Of a DNA stretch of 64,000 nucleotides, positions 9,237 through 18,776 are shown piece after piece. This DNA is from Ruegeria arenilitoris. Its GTDB lineage: Bacteria; Pseudomonadota; Alphaproteobacteria; Rhodobacterales; Rhodobacteraceae. Below the pieces are notes generated by a model. It was not told the DNA's origin. It did no database searches and worked only from the letters and a program-made list of their open reading frames with translations. Both the position numbers and the translations under genes were made by a program. The stretch spans positions 372,001 to 436,000 of the forward strand of contig NZ_WQDA01000002.1 in the NCBI RefSeq assembly GCF_013032855.1. Reading direction: 5' to 3'. Each line of letters opens with the position of its first letter. Positions within the stretch are counted from its first letter, which is position 1.

Positions 9237-9264
9237 AGGCCGGAGATCCTCTCCGGCCTTTTTT
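9237..9264 (+). terminator. Rho-independent terminator after the acidic protein gene
   Basis: A perfect 10-base-pair stem (AGGCCGGAGA and TCTCCGGCCT) with a 3-base loop, followed immediately by five T residues. It lies 25 bases after the stop of the acidic protein gene and ends transcription before the convergent outer-membrane protein gene. Confidence 0.93.
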
Positions 9265-9281
9265 GCATTTTGCGTAAAAGC

Positions 9282-9998
9282 TCAGAACTTGAACGCCAAC
9301 GCGACGTATGGGCCGGTCAGTATAAGATCGACAACGTTGCGGCCGTCCTCAAAATCAACGCTCAGATGACGGTAGCCGGCTGCAACATCGATGGTCTCGG
9401 TCCAGCTCCAATTGGCTTGAACGAGGGCTTCCCACTGGAATTTCGACCCATAGCCAAAACCACCGATGTTGCCCATGGCCGCAAGTTTCCAACGCTCATT
9501 CAGCGCGCGAGAGTATCGTGCCCCAATGATTGGATCCGTCCAGCTTTGGTCAGTGCTTGCCGTGAACCCGGCCACGGTTGTCGAGAGATCAAGATCCCAA
9601 TGGCGCAGCCCGCCCAGCACCTCAATTCGGGACTGGCTGTCCTCTGCCACCGCGTAGCTGCCCGCGAGCGAGGTCATGATCCCGTCCAGCTCCCAGCTCG
9701 CGGCGTTGCTGAATGGTCCGATGGAAACGGTGTCACCCAGATTCAGATAGTTGAACTCGCCTCCGATCGTCCAACGCCCTTTCCGGGCCTCGCCCGCGAT
9801 CAGGAATGCACTGTTTAGAATGTCGAAGATGGATTTGCTGCCATCAACCGGAGGGTTCGGCCCAATGTCCAGAGAGGTTCTGAAATCCGGCCCCCAGAGG
9901 TAAGGGGCAATGACGAATTCCCAATCATCAGCCCAGACGGCACCCGAACTCAGGGTTGAGAGGCTGGTCAATGTGACCAAAACAGCATTTTTCATCAA
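9282..9998 (-). CDS. Outer-membrane beta-barrel protein, exported
   Basis: A 238-residue protein with a signal peptide (residues 1-23, cleavage expected after SSGAVWA) and a mature chain of alternating hydrophobic/polar strands ending in Phe (ALAFKF), the C-terminal signature of outer-membrane barrels. The start of the mature protein, DDWEFVIAPYLWGP, is typical of a widespread family of predicted eight-stranded porin-like proteins with no assigned function. It stands alone, with the terminator of the neighbouring gene at its 3' side. Confidence 0.82.
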   Translation of the reverse strand: MMKNAVLVTLTSLSTLSSGAVWADDWEFVIAPYLWGPDFRTSLDIGPNPPVDGSKSIFDILNSAFLIAGEARKGRWTIGGEFNYLNLGDTVSIGPFSNAASWELDGIMTSLAGSYAVAEDSQSRIEVLGGLRHWDLDLSTTVAGFTASTDQSWTDPIIGARYSRALNERWKLAAMGNIGGFGYGSKFQWEALVQANWSWTETIDVAAGYRHLSVDFEDGRNVVDLILTGPYVALAFKF

Positions 9999-10081
9999 GG
10001 ATCCACCTGCCGACTTGTGCTTTTCGAAACTGTTTTTCGGACAAGCCTGTCACGTCGGCAGGTTTCTTACAACGGTCTGGT

Positions 10082-10324
10082 CTATTGCTGATCTTGATCC
10101 GGGTCTTCTTTGCCAACGCCACGAAATACAAATTTGAATGGCAGTGCCCACAGAACACCCAAAACCACATAGACCAGTAGTTCGACCAGGATTGATGGTC
10201 GATCCAGCCAGTTCACGATGGTGACCACCGCCACAATGTACAACGGCAGCCCCACCAGCAATAGAACCAGCGACCACCGTCTGCGGGCCTTGTAGCTGAG
10301 GCCGGGTTTGTCCGCGCCTGCCAT
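10082..10324 (-). CDS. DUF2842 small membrane protein
   Basis: An 80-residue protein with two membrane helices (about 19-39 and 47-67) and a basic N-terminal segment SYKARRRW, matching DUF2842 of alphaproteobacteria, function unknown. The ATG overlaps the purA stop by one base, so it is translationally linked to purA; reading from an upstream in-frame start would place it inside purA. The conserved pairing with purA is the only clue to its role. Confidence 0.82.
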   Translation of the reverse strand: MAGADKPGLSYKARRRWSLVLLLVGLPLYIVAVVTIVNWLDRPSILVELLVYVVLGVLWALPFKFVFRGVGKEDPDQDQQ

Positions 10325-11619
10325 CAGTCGGCAAACGGGTCGGTCACCAGGATGGTGTCGTCCCGCTCCGGGCTGGTAGACAGCAGCGCCACCGGGCATT
10401 CGATCAGTTCTTCCACCCGGCGGACATATTTGATCGCGTTTGCCGGCAAGTCTGCCCAGCTGCGCGCGCCTTCGGTGGACTCGCTCCAGCCCGGCATTTC
10501 TTCATAGATCGGTGTGCACCGCGCCTGCTGATCCGCAGCCGTCGGCAAATAGTCCAAACGTTTGCCGTCCAGTTCGTAAGCGACACAGATTTTCAGTGTC
10601 TCGAACCCGTCCAGAACATCGAGCTTGGTCAGAGAGATTCCGTTGACGCCGCTTGTGGCGCAGGTTTGCCGCACGAGGCAGGCGTCAAACCAGCCGCAGC
10701 GCCGCTTGCGGCCTGTCGTGGTGCCGAATTCATGTCCGCGCTCTCCCAGTCGCTGCCCGTCGGCGTCGTGCAGTTCGGTCGGGAACGGTCCTTCGCCAAC
10801 ACGGGTAGTGTAGGCCTTCACGATACCCAGAACGAAGTCGATCGACCCCGGACCAATCCCCACGCCCGTCGCCGCTTGCCCTGCAATCACGTTCGACGAG
10901 GTCACAAACGGATACGTACCGAAATCGATATCCAGCAGTGCACCCTGAGCGCCTTCGAACAGGATGCGCTTGCCCGCTTTGCGCTTTTCATTCAGCACTT
11001 TCCAGACGGGGGCCGCAAAAGGCAGGATCTGCGGCGCGATTTCCTTCAATTGGGCGATCAGCGCGTCACGATCCACGGCGTCGATACCCAAACCCTTGCG
11101 CAGCGGGTCGTGGTGTTGCAACGCCCTATCGACCCGAGCCTCGAGAGTCGCCTCATCCGCAAGATCGGCCACACGCACCGAGCGGCGACCAACCTTGTCT
11201 TCATAGGCCGGGCCGATCCCGCGTCCAGTCGTGCCAATCTTGGTGCCCTTGCTCGCTGCTTCCTCGCGCGCGCGGTCCAGCTCGCCGTGGATCGGCAGGA
11301 TCAAGGGTGTGTTTTCCGCAATCATCAGCGTTTCAGGTGTGATCTCGACGCCTTGCGCGCGGATCGTTTCGATCTCTTTCAGCAGATGCCAGGGATCCAG
11401 GACAACCCCGTTGCCGATGACGCTCAGCTTGCCACCACGCACCACACCAGACGGCAGTGCATGCAGCTTGTAGACCTCACCATCGATGACCAGCGTATGC
11501 CCGGCGTTGTGCCCGCCCTGAAAACGCGCGATCACGTCTGCCCGCTCGCTGAGCCAGTCGACGATCTTGCCTTTTCCTTCGTCACCCCATTGGGCGCCGA
11601 CAACAACCACATTGGCCAT
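10324..11619 (-). CDS. purA: Adenylosuccinate synthetase
   Basis: A 431-residue GTP-dependent enzyme making adenylosuccinate from IMP and aspartate, the first committed step to AMP. The start [17 protein letters not shown] is the diagnostic N-terminal P-loop, followed by the catalytic His in GGHNAGHT (about residues 38-45), [11 protein letters not shown] and [12 protein letters not shown]. The frame extends 30 codons further upstream without family likeness, and AAGGA sits seven bases before the chosen ATG. DUF2842 overlaps its stop codon. Confidence 0.96.
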   Translation of the reverse strand: MANVVVVGAQWGDEGKGKIVDWLSERADVIARFQGGHNAGHTLVIDGEVYKLHALPSGVVRGGKLSVIGNGVVLDPWHLLKEIETIRAQGVEITPETLMIAENTPLILPIHGELDRAREEAASKGTKIGTTGRGIGPAYEDKVGRRSVRVADLADEATLEARVDRALQHHDPLRKGLGIDAVDRDALIAQLKEIAPQILPFAAPVWKVLNEKRKAGKRILFEGAQGALLDIDFGTYPFVTSSNVIAGQAATGVGIGPGSIDFVLGIVKAYTTRVGEGPFPTELHDADGQRLGERGHEFGTTTGRKRRCGWFDACLVRQTCATSGVNGISLTKLDVLDGFETLKICVAYELDGKRLDYLPTAADQQARCTPIYEEMPGWSESTEGARSWADLPANAIKYVRRVEELIECPVALLSTSPERDDTILVTDPFAD

Positions 11620-11638
11620 ATCCGGTCCTTTTTGCGCT

Positions 11639-11695
11639 GAATTACCAAACCCGGCCCATATAGCGGGGCGCAGGCAACAGGGAAACCGGTAATTC
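11639..11695. repeat. Inverted repeat in the purA leader
   Basis: Two perfect 8-base arms, GAATTACC at 11639-11646 and GGTAATTC at 11688-11695, face each other about 20 to 76 bases upstream of the purA start. They could be two half-sites for a regulator or a leader RNA stem with a 41-base loop. Function unknown; chance is possible. Confidence 0.3.
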
Positions 11696-11837
11696 GCCGC
11701 AGCGACCAATCGCGCCGACGCGCAATGCTCTTGTCGGGGATCATGGCCACCGGACGGAGTCCGCGCCGTTGTTCATCTGGCCGGGAACACACGTGGAAAA
11801 GGCCCTGAACGGGCAACACCTTGAAAGCCAACTTGCG

Positions 11838-12164
11838 CTACAGGCGTACCGGCATTCCGTGAGGCGTCTTCAGATACGCCTCCTCCCAAGCTGCGCGCAT
11901 TTCGTGGATTTCTTCGGGCAATGCCGTTTCCTGCTCGGCCAAAACGGACTCGAGCGTTTCGAGCCATGCCATGAAATAATCGTCGCCCCCGTCCAGCTCG
12001 CGGTTCAGCCCGTGGCGCCGCAAAGTCTCGGAGAACCGAGCGGCCCAATCGCTCCAGGAAATCCGGCCGGCCTCATTCAACGCCACCGTCACCGCAAACA
12101 CCTGAGCGTGCCAGGGGCTCTCAAAAACCGGACTTGGGGCGTTGTGATCGGGACAGATGCTCAT
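11838..12164 (-). CDS. Nitrile hydratase accessory protein (P14K-like)
   Basis: A 108-residue protein resembling the N-terminal part of nitrile hydratase beta subunits (SPWHAQVFAVTVALNEAGRISWSDWA), as do the P14K-type activators. In cobalt enzymes these deliver a metallated alpha subunit by swapping partners. Its start overlaps the beta subunit stop as ATGA, so the three genes form one translationally coupled operon alpha-beta-activator. The predicted tail is acidic and helical. A longer frame upstream lies within the beta gene and is rejected. Confidence 0.85.
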   Translation of the reverse strand: MSICPDHNAPSPVFESPWHAQVFAVTVALNEAGRISWSDWAARFSETLRRHGLNRELDGGDDYFMAWLETLESVLAEQETALPEEIHEMRAAWEEAYLKTPHGMPVRL

Positions 12165-12838
12165 GCGGGTTCCAGATAGCTTTGCCAGAGATCCAGAATC
12201 ACCTCGTCGTCCGGGTGTTCGGGATTGGCCCACAGTTCCGACGCGGGAAAAGCAACGGCATAAAGCGGCTCGGGCGCTTCACCCAGACCATGCGCGCTGG
12301 AGTCCGGCAAGACATGTGTGCCGTGAAACCGCAAAATGCGTCCGGTCGCGCCGGCTCCGTATGCGGGCAGCCGCGTGTGTCCCCCTTCAACAAGACGATT
12401 GGCAGAAGGGCGCAACGTGCGAACGGTCTGGCCGACCTCAAAAGCGGCAGGGATGTTCGACGGGCGATCGGCCGGTCCACCTTTGGCCAGAACTCTGGCC
12501 ACCGCATCTGCCGGCAGTTTTCGCGGAGCAAGCGGATGTGGCTCGTCAACGCCCTGCCCGCGCAGATCCTCGATCCGCAAAACCCCGGTCTCGATCAACA
12601 GGTTGGCCAGGGCCGAAATCCATTTCTCGTAATAGCTGAACCGGGCATAGTCCTTGGGGGACAGCCTTTCCCGCGCATGGCGCGAAGTGTCGATGTTCCA
12701 TTGGCCCAACGCGCCGGCAGCCAGCGTCACTGCAAGGGCCCGCGCGTGCCAGTCTTCGGCAAAAACCGGCGCGTCCTCAGGCTCGGGGCGTACCGGCCCG
12801 TCACCGAACCGCCCGCCCATGTCGTGGACACGGGTCAT
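12161..12838 (-). CDS. nthB: Nitrile hydratase beta subunit
   Basis: A 225-residue beta subunit of nitrile hydratase, which hydrates nitriles to amides in the cytoplasm. The N-terminus [14 protein letters not shown] is the family hallmark; [17 protein letters not shown] and the C-terminal SH3-like domain ([12 protein letters not shown], ending [10 protein letters not shown]) are also typical. It overlaps the alpha gene and the accessory gene by four bases each (ATGA), giving matched translation of the subunits. Confidence 0.93.
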   Translation of the reverse strand: MTRVHDMGGRFGDGPVRPEPEDAPVFAEDWHARALAVTLAAGALGQWNIDTSRHARERLSPKDYARFSYYEKWISALANLLIETGVLRIEDLRGQGVDEPHPLAPRKLPADAVARVLAKGGPADRPSNIPAAFEVGQTVRTLRPSANRLVEGGHTRLPAYGAGATGRILRFHGTHVLPDSSAHGLGEAPEPLYAVAFPASELWANPEHPDDEVILDLWQSYLEPA

Positions 12839-13449
12839 GCCGACACCTTCGGCAAACCCGTGCCGATCATGCTGTCGCGCGTGACCAGCGCGGCCAAGTC
12901 CTCTTCGCTCAAACCGTCAGTGCCTTCTGGGCGCATGGGCAAGACCAGATACCGTACTTCGGCAGTCGAATCCCAGACACGAACCGTGGTACCTTCGGGC
13001 AGTTCAACTCCGAACTCAGCCAGGACGCGGCGCGGCTCGCGCACGGCTCGGGCGCGGTAAGCGTCAGATTTGTACCAGCCCGGGGGGATACCCAACAGCG
13101 GCCATGGGTAACAGCTGCACAAGGTGCAGACGACCATGTTGTGTGTCTGGGGAGTATTCTCGACCACGACCATATGTTCGCCCTGCCGGCCATAAAACCC
13201 CATCTCAGAGAGCACAGGCGTAGCGTCGTCCAGCAGGGCGCGTTTGAACTCCGGGTCAGACCAAGCTTTGGCGACAACCTTCGCACCGTTTTGCGGGCCG
13301 ATCCGGTTCTGATAGGTGTCGATGATCTCGTCCAGAGCGGCCGGATCGATCAAACCCTTGCGGGTCAGGATCGTCTCGAGCGCTTTGACGCGCAAAGCGG
13401 GGTCCGGGGGCAGCAAAGCGTGCGGGTGGTCGTGGTCGTCATGTGGCAT
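12835..13449 (-). CDS. nthA: Nitrile hydratase alpha subunit, cobalt type
   Basis: A 204-residue catalytic subunit of nitrile hydratase. The metal-binding claw [14 protein letters not shown] places Cys108, Cys111 and Cys113 as ligands; Thr between the first two Cys positions indicates the cobalt type (iron enzymes have Ser). The first ten residues, PHDDHDHPH, are His/Asp-rich, seen in several cobalt enzymes and possibly involved in metal capture. No amidase, nitrilase or aldoxime dehydratase is adjacent, so the substrate and the fate of the amide are not indicated. The operon diverges from secG. Confidence 0.94.
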   Translation of the reverse strand: MPHDDHDHPHALLPPDPALRVKALETILTRKGLIDPAALDEIIDTYQNRIGPQNGAKVVAKAWSDPEFKRALLDDATPVLSEMGFYGRQGEHMVVVENTPQTHNMVVCTLCSCYPWPLLGIPPGWYKSDAYRARAVREPRRVLAEFGVELPEGTTVRVWDSTAEVRYLVLPMRPEGTDGLSEEDLAALVTRDSMIGTGLPKVSA

Positions 13450-13599
13450 GGCCGCAGCCTGAGCCAGGCACCGCCGGGTGTCCAGCCCCATTTGGCCTGT
13501 TCGGCACAATCCCCTGCGGTGATGGCAACTCGTGGCTTGCCCCCGGCCTCAAACTTGCTTAAGTACCCGGCGATACACGCCACGCCGCACAGGAACACC

Positions 13600-13965
13600 A
13601 TGGAAAACGTCGTTCTCATAATCCACCTTCTTTTGGCTTTGGGCCTGATCGCCGTTGTTCTGCTGCAGCGGTCCGAAGGCGGTGGCCTGGGCATGGGTGG
13701 CGGCGGTGGTGGCGCCATTGCAGGACGTTCGGCAACGACGGCACTGGCAAAGGTGACCTGGATCCTTGCAGCCTGCTTCATCGTCACCTCGATCACCCTG
13801 ACGATTCTTGCCGCGGAAAAATCGGCTGGAAGCTCGGTCATCGACCGACTTGGCGTTCCGGCTCAGGACGCGACCGAAGAGAGCACACCTGCTGTTCCCT
13901 CGGCCGAGGACCTGCTGCCGCCGGCGCAGGGCGACAACGCGCCGCTGATCCCACAGGCCGACTGA
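13600..13965 (+). CDS. secG: Protein translocase subunit SecG
   Basis: A 121-residue SecG of the SecYEG translocon. Two membrane helices (about 3-22 and 52-72) flank the glycine-rich cytoplasmic loop LLQRSEGGGLGMGGGGGG, the family signature. The Pro/Glu-rich periplasmic tail is longer than in E. coli, as in other alphaproteobacteria. ATG at 13600 is chosen because it begins the conserved ENVVLIIHLLLALG; the frame is open upstream through the divergent nitrile hydratase DNA. pyrG follows, the usual alphaproteobacterial order. Confidence 0.94.
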   Translation: MENVVLIIHLLLALGLIAVVLLQRSEGGGLGMGGGGGGAIAGRSATTALAKVTWILAACFIVTSITLTILAAEKSAGSSVIDRLGVPAQDATEESTPAVPSAEDLLPPAQGDNAPLIPQAD

Positions 13966-13987
13966 TCCACAAAACCTAGAAATCTGA

Positions 13988-14025
13988 AAGAGAACCACAA
14001 CAGCATCTTGCGGTTCTCTTGCGCT
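13988..14025 (+). terminator. Possible terminator between secG and pyrG
   Basis: A 9-base-pair stem (AAGAGAACC and GGTTCTCTT) closes a 15-base loop and is followed by GCGCTTTTTG. The T run starts four bases after the stem, so termination may be partial, allowing some read-through into pyrG. Confidence 0.55.
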
Positions 14026-14125
14026 TTTTGCGCGAATCCTTTATACGTGAAGTCCCGTGATGCTGCGGTTTTTTCGAACCGCCGGGCAGTTGATGTTGAC
14101 GTCTCACGGGGGCAGCCGAAGAAAC

Positions 14126-15769
14126 ATGGCACGATTTATTTTCATCACTGGTGGTGTTGTTTCATCCTTGGGCAAAGGGCTGGCGTCCGCTGCTCTGGGT
14201 TCGCTTCTGCAGGCTCGGGGATACTCGGTTCGGCTGCGCAAGCTGGATCCCTACCTGAATGTCGATCCCGGCACGATGTCGCCGTTCGAACATGGTGAGG
14301 TTTTCGTCACCGACGACGGGGCCGAGACCGACCTGGACCTGGGTCACTACGAACGCTTCACGGGTGTTGCCGCACGAAAGACCGACTCGGTCAGTTCGGG
14401 GCGGATCTATTCAAACGTTCTGGAAAAGGAACGCCGCGGCGACTATCTGGGCAAGACCATTCAGGTGATCCCGCACGTGACCAACGAGATCAAGGACTTC
14501 ATCGCCATCGGCGAGGATGAGGTCGATTTCATGCTGTGCGAGATCGGCGGCACCGTGGGCGACATCGAAGGCCTGCCCTTCTTTGAAGCCATCCGCCAGT
14601 TCAGCCAGGACAAACCGCGCGGCCAGTGCATTTTCATGCACCTGACCCTGTTGCCTTACATCAAGGCCTCTGGCGAGCTGAAGACCAAGCCCACCCAGCA
14701 CTCGGTCAAGGAACTGCGCTCAATCGGCCTGGCGCCCGACATTCTGGTCTGCCGTTCCGAAGGACCGATCCCGCAGAAAGAGCGCGAAAAGCTGGCCCTG
14801 TTCTGCAACGTGCGCCCCGACGCGGTGATCGCCGCGCAGGATCTCTCGACCATTTACGACGCGCCGCTGGCCTATCACCGCGAAGGTCTCGATCAGGCCG
14901 TGCTCGACGCATTCCAGATCAGCCCGGCGCCCAAGCCCGACCTGTCGAAGTGGGAAGACGTCAGCGACCGCATCCACAACGCCGAGGGCGAAGTGAAGGT
15001 CGCGATCGTCGGAAAGTACACCCAGTTGGAAGACGCCTATAAATCCATCGCCGAGGCGCTGACCCATGGCGGCATGGCCAATCGCGTCCGGGTCAAGGTT
15101 GAGTGGGTCGATGCCGAGATCTTCGACACCGAAGACCCCGGCCCGCATCTGGAAGGGTTCCACGCCATTCTGGTGCCCGGCGGCTTTGGCGAGCGCGGCA
15201 CCGAAGGCAAGATCAAGGCTGCGCAATATGCCCGCGAACACAAGGTGCCGTATCTGGGCATCTGTCTGGGCATGCAGATGGCAGTGATCGAGGCCGCCCG
15301 CAACGTGGCCGGTATCTCCGGCGCGGGGTCCGAGGAATTCGACCACGAGGCCGGCAAAAAACGCTTTGAACCGGTGGTCTATCACCTCAAGGAGTGGGTT
15401 CAGGGCAACGCCAAGATCGAACGCAAGGTTGGTGACGACAAGGGCGGCACCATGCGTCTGGGTGCCTACAACGCGGTTCTGACCGAAGGCTCGAAAGTGG
15501 CCGAGGTCTATGGCAGCACCCAGATCGAAGAACGACACCGCCACCGCTATGAGGTGGACACCAAGTATCGCGAACAACTTGAGAAAGCCGGTTTGAACTT
15601 CTCGGGGATGTCACCCGATGGACGCCTGCCCGAGATCGTCGAATGGTCAGACCACCCGTGGTTCATCGGTGTGCAGTACCACCCGGAACTGAAATCCAAA
15701 CCTTTCGATCCGCACCCTCTGTTCCGCGACTTCGTGCGCGCGGCCAAGGACACGTCGCGTCTGGTCTGA
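14126..15769 (+). CDS. pyrG: CTP synthase
   Basis: A 547-residue CTP synthase that aminates UTP with ATP and glutamine. The N-terminal synthase domain begins [18 protein letters not shown] with the P-loop at about 8-20; [21 protein letters not shown] follows. The C-terminal class I glutaminase has the nucleophile in GICLGMQMA and the His/Glu pair in [12 protein letters not shown]. The length is that of the family. An open extension of 23 codons upstream lacks likeness. Confidence 0.97.
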   Translation: MARFIFITGGVVSSLGKGLASAALGSLLQARGYSVRLRKLDPYLNVDPGTMSPFEHGEVFVTDDGAETDLDLGHYERFTGVAARKTDSVSSGRIYSNVLEKERRGDYLGKTIQVIPHVTNEIKDFIAIGEDEVDFMLCEIGGTVGDIEGLPFFEAIRQFSQDKPRGQCIFMHLTLLPYIKASGELKTKPTQHSVKELRSIGLAPDILVCRSEGPIPQKEREKLALFCNVRPDAVIAAQDLSTIYDAPLAYHREGLDQAVLDAFQISPAPKPDLSKWEDVSDRIHNAEGEVKVAIVGKYTQLEDAYKSIAEALTHGGMANRVRVKVEWVDAEIFDTEDPGPHLEGFHAILVPGGFGERGTEGKIKAAQYAREHKVPYLGICLGMQMAVIEAARNVAGISGAGSEEFDHEAGKKRFEPVVYHLKEWVQGNAKIERKVGDDKGGTMRLGAYNAVLTEGSKVAEVYGSTQIEERHRHRYEVDTKYREQLEKAGLNFSGMSPDGRLPEIVEWSDHPWFIGVQYHPELKSKPFDPHPLFRDFVRAAKDTSRLV

Positions 15770-15849
15770 GGCGGACTGTACGGCTTGGTCTTGCTTTGCA
15801 AAGCGTTCCGGTTCAGTTTGAGCCGGAACGGGCAGAAGGAGCAGACCGC

Positions 15850-16143
15850 GTGAGCAAAGGATATTGGGTGGCCCATGTCGATGTAGACGACATGGAGACC
15901 TACAAGACCTACATCGCTGCCAATGGCGAAGCTTTTGCCGAATACGGTGCCCGTTTTCTGGTGCGCGGTGGAGATCGTCAGGTGCGGGAAGGCGCAGCGC
16001 GAGCGCGAACCGTCGTTATCGAATTTCCCAGCTACGAGGCCGCCCTGGCCTGCTATGACAGCGACCTGTACCAAAAGGCAAAAGCCTTGCGCGATCCAGT
16101 TTCATCCGGTGATCTGGTGATCATCGAAGGGTATGACGCCTAG
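15850..16143 (+). CDS. DUF1330 family protein
   Basis: A 97-residue DUF1330 protein of the dimeric alpha/beta-barrel (ferredoxin-like) fold. The opening SKGYWVAHVDVDDMETYKTY and the later AALACYDSDLYQKAKALR are typical of the family. Enzymatic role unknown. Translation starts at GTG 15850, supported by AAGGAG upstream at suitable distance; the open frame before it overlaps pyrG. It is 33 bases ahead of the TerB-like pair. Confidence 0.85.
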   Translation: MSKGYWVAHVDVDDMETYKTYIAANGEAFAEYGARFLVRGGDRQVREGAARARTVVIEFPSYEAALACYDSDLYQKAKALRDPVSSGDLVIIEGYDA

Positions 16144-16176
16144 CACGGACACGGTGACAGAAATACGGATTCCCCA

Positions 16177-16632
16177 ATGCCACTGCTAAAGAACTTCCTG
16201 CAGGCTTTGCGCCCTCCTCAGCAGACCACGCTGCCGGACCCTGATGCGGAACTGGCGCTTGGCGCTTTGCTGGTGCGTGTCGCGCAGGCCGACCGCGACT
16301 ACAAGATCGAGGAAATCAGCCTGATCGACCGCATCCTGGCTCGGCTCTATCAGCACAACGCGATCGAGGCCGCCAAGGTCCGCGCCACGTGTGAGAAGTT
16401 GCACGCCGCAGCCCCCGACACGGATACCTTCGGCAAACTGATCCGCGAAACGACGGATTTGCATGAACGTCTGGCCGCGATGGAGGCCCTTTGGGAGGTT
16501 GTGCTGGCCGACGGGAATTCGGACGAGGGCGAGATCAAGATCGTCGAAGAAGCGCGTATCGCCATGGGCCTCAGCTACAATGACAGCCAGGCCGCGCGCG
16601 AACGGGTGCAAAGCCGCTTGGACGCGGGCTGA
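16177..16632 (+). CDS. TerB-like protein 1
   Basis: A 151-residue soluble, all-helical protein of the TerB/DjlA-N family. It carries paired acidic patches in the TerB positions (ALLVRVAQADRDYKIEEI near 31-48 and EVVLADGNSDEGEI near 108-121), thought to bind divalent metal in relatives. It is a paralogue of the gene immediately downstream, sharing LGALLVRVAQAD/LAALLVRLARSD and LADG. Tellurite resistance is only the family name; no other ter genes are nearby. Confidence 0.8.
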   Translation: MPLLKNFLQALRPPQQTTLPDPDAELALGALLVRVAQADRDYKIEEISLIDRILARLYQHNAIEAAKVRATCEKLHAAAPDTDTFGKLIRETTDLHERLAAMEALWEVVLADGNSDEGEIKIVEEARIAMGLSYNDSQAARERVQSRLDAG

Positions 16633-16652
16633 GTGACGGCTATATCTAGGCC

Positions 16653-17090
16653 ATGTTCAACGCCTTCCTGTCCCGGCTGACCCAGCCGCAACCCGACCCA
16701 CTGACCGATGACGACGCCCGGCTGGCCTTGGCCGCCCTGCTGGTTCGCCTTGCCCGGTCCGATGATGACTATGCCGATACCGAGATGTCGCGCATCGACA
16801 AGGTTCTGGCCGAGCGCTACGGCCTGTCCCCGTTCGAGGCCGCAGGGCTGCGCGCCCAGGCCGAAGATCTGGAGGCCGAGGCCCCTGATACCGTCCGCTT
16901 TACCCGTGCGATCAAGGATGCGGTGCCGTACGACCATCGCCTCGGCGTGGTTCAGGCGCTGTGGTCGGTGGCGCTGGCTGACGGTCAGCGCTCGCAGGAC
17001 GAGGACTCGCTGCTGCGGCTGGTCGTCAGCCTCCTGGGCGTCAGCGACGTGGATTCAGCTCTAGCCCGGCAGAAGGCCGCCAAATCGTGA
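16653..17090 (+). CDS. TerB-like protein 2
   Basis: A 145-residue paralogue of the preceding gene, 20 bases downstream, with the same two-motif layout (LALAALLVRLARSDDDYADTEM and WSVALADGQRSQDEDS). The pair arose by tandem duplication and has since diverged considerably. Its stop overlaps the GTG of the next gene by four bases (GTGA), coupling it to the PhnD-like protein. Confidence 0.78.
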   Translation: MFNAFLSRLTQPQPDPLTDDDARLALAALLVRLARSDDDYADTEMSRIDKVLAERYGLSPFEAAGLRAQAEDLEAEAPDTVRFTRAIKDAVPYDHRLGVVQALWSVALADGQRSQDEDSLLRLVVSLLGVSDVDSALARQKAAKS

Positions 17091-17839
17091 CGGCGATGCT
17101 GGGCATGTACGACATGCCCGCTTTGCAACCGGCCAACGATCGCTTTTGGAGTTTGATTCGCGCACATTTGGGCGAAGGTCCGAACCATCTGACCCGTGAT
17201 CGCGATTTCTGGGAGATCTGGCAGGACCCTGACCTTGTCTTTGCCCAGACCTGCGGCATGCCTTATCGCACGCGCCTGCACGGCAAGGTGCATCTGGTCG
17301 GCACTCCAGATTATGACCTGCCGGGCTGTCCGCGGGGACACTACTGCTCGGTTTTCGTGGCCCGCGCTGAAGACGCGCGCGATCTGCCTGAACTGGCGGC
17401 CGGTTTTTTTGCTTTTAACGAGGCGCTATCCCAATCGGGTTGGGCCGCCCCGGTCACGCATCTGTCCGAACTGGGCCTTGCTCCGGCGCGCCTGCTGGAA
17501 ACCGGTGGACACGCTTTGTCGGCGCAGGCCGTGGCCGATGGACATGCCGATTTCGCATCGCTGGACGCGCTGACATGGGTGCTGCTGCAAGAGCATACCG
17601 ATCTGGGCAAGCGCCTGCGCCCGGTGGAAAGCACGCGCCCCACCCCGGCGTTGCCCTACATCACCGCGATCACGCGCGATCCGGTCCCGGTCGCCACCGC
17701 GGTTCGCGCCGCGATTTCAGACCTTTCCCCGGCTGATCGGGCAGCGCTGCACATCCGCGGGTTGATCGACATTGCAGCCGATCTCTACCTGGCCGTTCCC
17801 AACCCGCCATCGCCTGCGGCTTTGCTGCCTGAAAGCTGA
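17087..17839 (+). CDS. PhnD-like phosphate/phosphonate-binding-fold protein, no signal peptide
   Basis: A 250-residue protein resembling the PhnD-type periplasmic-binding fold: GMYDMPALQPANDRFW at the start, QDPDLVFAQTCGMPYRTRLHG, and GGHALSAQAVADGHADFASLDALTW, where ligand-binding proteins of this family recognise anions. It lacks a signal peptide, so it may be a cytoplasmic sensor or enzyme-like derivative rather than a transport component. The start is GTG overlapping the upstream TerB-like stop. The neighbouring ABC importer begins 128 bases later with its own binding protein, so a transport link is doubtful. Confidence 0.7.
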   Translation: MTAMLGMYDMPALQPANDRFWSLIRAHLGEGPNHLTRDRDFWEIWQDPDLVFAQTCGMPYRTRLHGKVHLVGTPDYDLPGCPRGHYCSVFVARAEDARDLPELAAGFFAFNEALSQSGWAAPVTHLSELGLAPARLLETGGHALSAQAVADGHADFASLDALTWVLLQEHTDLGKRLRPVESTRPTPALPYITAITRDPVPVATAVRAAISDLSPADRAALHIRGLIDIAADLYLAVPNPPSPAALLPES

Positions 17840-17967
17840 CCAATTTGACCACTGACCGTGGCCGAATCGGAGGTTTCGGGACTTGAACTTGTCATTTGCG
17901 CATTGCATTGCTCTTGTTTTTCGGCCCTAGTACCGCACCAACGCAATCAACAACACCAGGACGACCC

Positions 17968-18744
17968 GTGACAGACAGCACTCCCGTCATCGAGATCAAG
18001 AACCTGCACAAAAGCTTTGGCAATCTCGAAGTCCTCAAAGGAGTGGACATCACCGCCCATCGCGGCGACGTGGTGTCGCTGATCGGATCATCCGGGTCGG
18101 GCAAGTCCACCCTGCTGCGCTGTTGCAACCTGCTGGAAGACAGCCAGGAGGGCGAGATCCTGTTCAAAGGTGAGCCGGTGCGTTGGACCGGAACCCGCGA
18201 TCACCGCCGCCCCGCCGATCCCAAACAGGTGCTGCGCATCCGTACCAACCTGTCGATGGTGTTCCAGCAGTTCAACCTTTGGGCCCACATGACCATCTTG
18301 CAGAACGTGATGGAAGCCCCGATCACCGTGCTGGGCCGTGACCGGCACGAGGTCGAGGACAGCGCCCGCAAATACCTGGACAAGGTTGGCATCGGCGACA
18401 AATGCGACGCCTATCCCGCGCAACTGTCGGGCGGCCAGCAACAACGCGCCGCGATCGCGCGGGGACTGTGCATGGAGCCCGAGGCGCTGCTGTTCGACGA
18501 GCCGACCTCGGCACTCGATCCCGAGCTGGAACAGGAAGTGATCAAGGTGATCAAGGATCTGGCCGCCGAAGGCCGCACCATGATCATCGTCACGCACGAC
18601 ATGCAGATGGCGGCCGACATCTCTAGCCACGTGGTGTTTCTGCACCAGGGCTTGATTGAAGAAGAAGGCTCGCCCGAAGATATTTTCACTGCTGCCGAAT
18701 CCGAAAGGCTTCGGGGCTTTCTCTCCGCCACAAAGGCGGCGTAA
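17968..18744 (+). CDS. Polar amino acid ABC transporter, ATPase (HisP-type)
   Basis: A 258-residue ATP-binding subunit. Walker A is GSSGSGKST (40-48), the Q-loop lies in MVFQQFNLWAHMT, the signature is LSGGQQQR, Walker B is ALLFDEPTSALD and the H-loop is VTHDM. The RWTGTRDHRRPADPKQVLRI insertion before the Q-loop is typical of HisP/ArgP/OccP ATPases for basic and other polar amino acids. GTG 17968 is preceded by AGGA six bases away. First gene of a four-gene operon with binding protein and two permeases. Confidence 0.92.
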   Translation: MTDSTPVIEIKNLHKSFGNLEVLKGVDITAHRGDVVSLIGSSGSGKSTLLRCCNLLEDSQEGEILFKGEPVRWTGTRDHRRPADPKQVLRIRTNLSMVFQQFNLWAHMTILQNVMEAPITVLGRDRHEVEDSARKYLDKVGIGDKCDAYPAQLSGGQQQRAAIARGLCMEPEALLFDEPTSALDPELEQEVIKVIKDLAAEGRTMIIVTHDMQMAADISSHVVFLHQGLIEEEGSPEDIFTAAESERLRGFLSATKAA

Positions 18745-18776
18745 AATCAGGACAGAACCAAACAGGGGAGTTACCA

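Noticed and set aside
16177..17090. Tellurite resistance operon
   Set aside because: Only the TerB-like fold is present; no terA, terC, terD, terE or terZ genes are nearby.
17401..17412. T-rich run as a terminator
   Set aside because: It lies inside the PhnD-like coding region and has no GC stem of suitable form before it.
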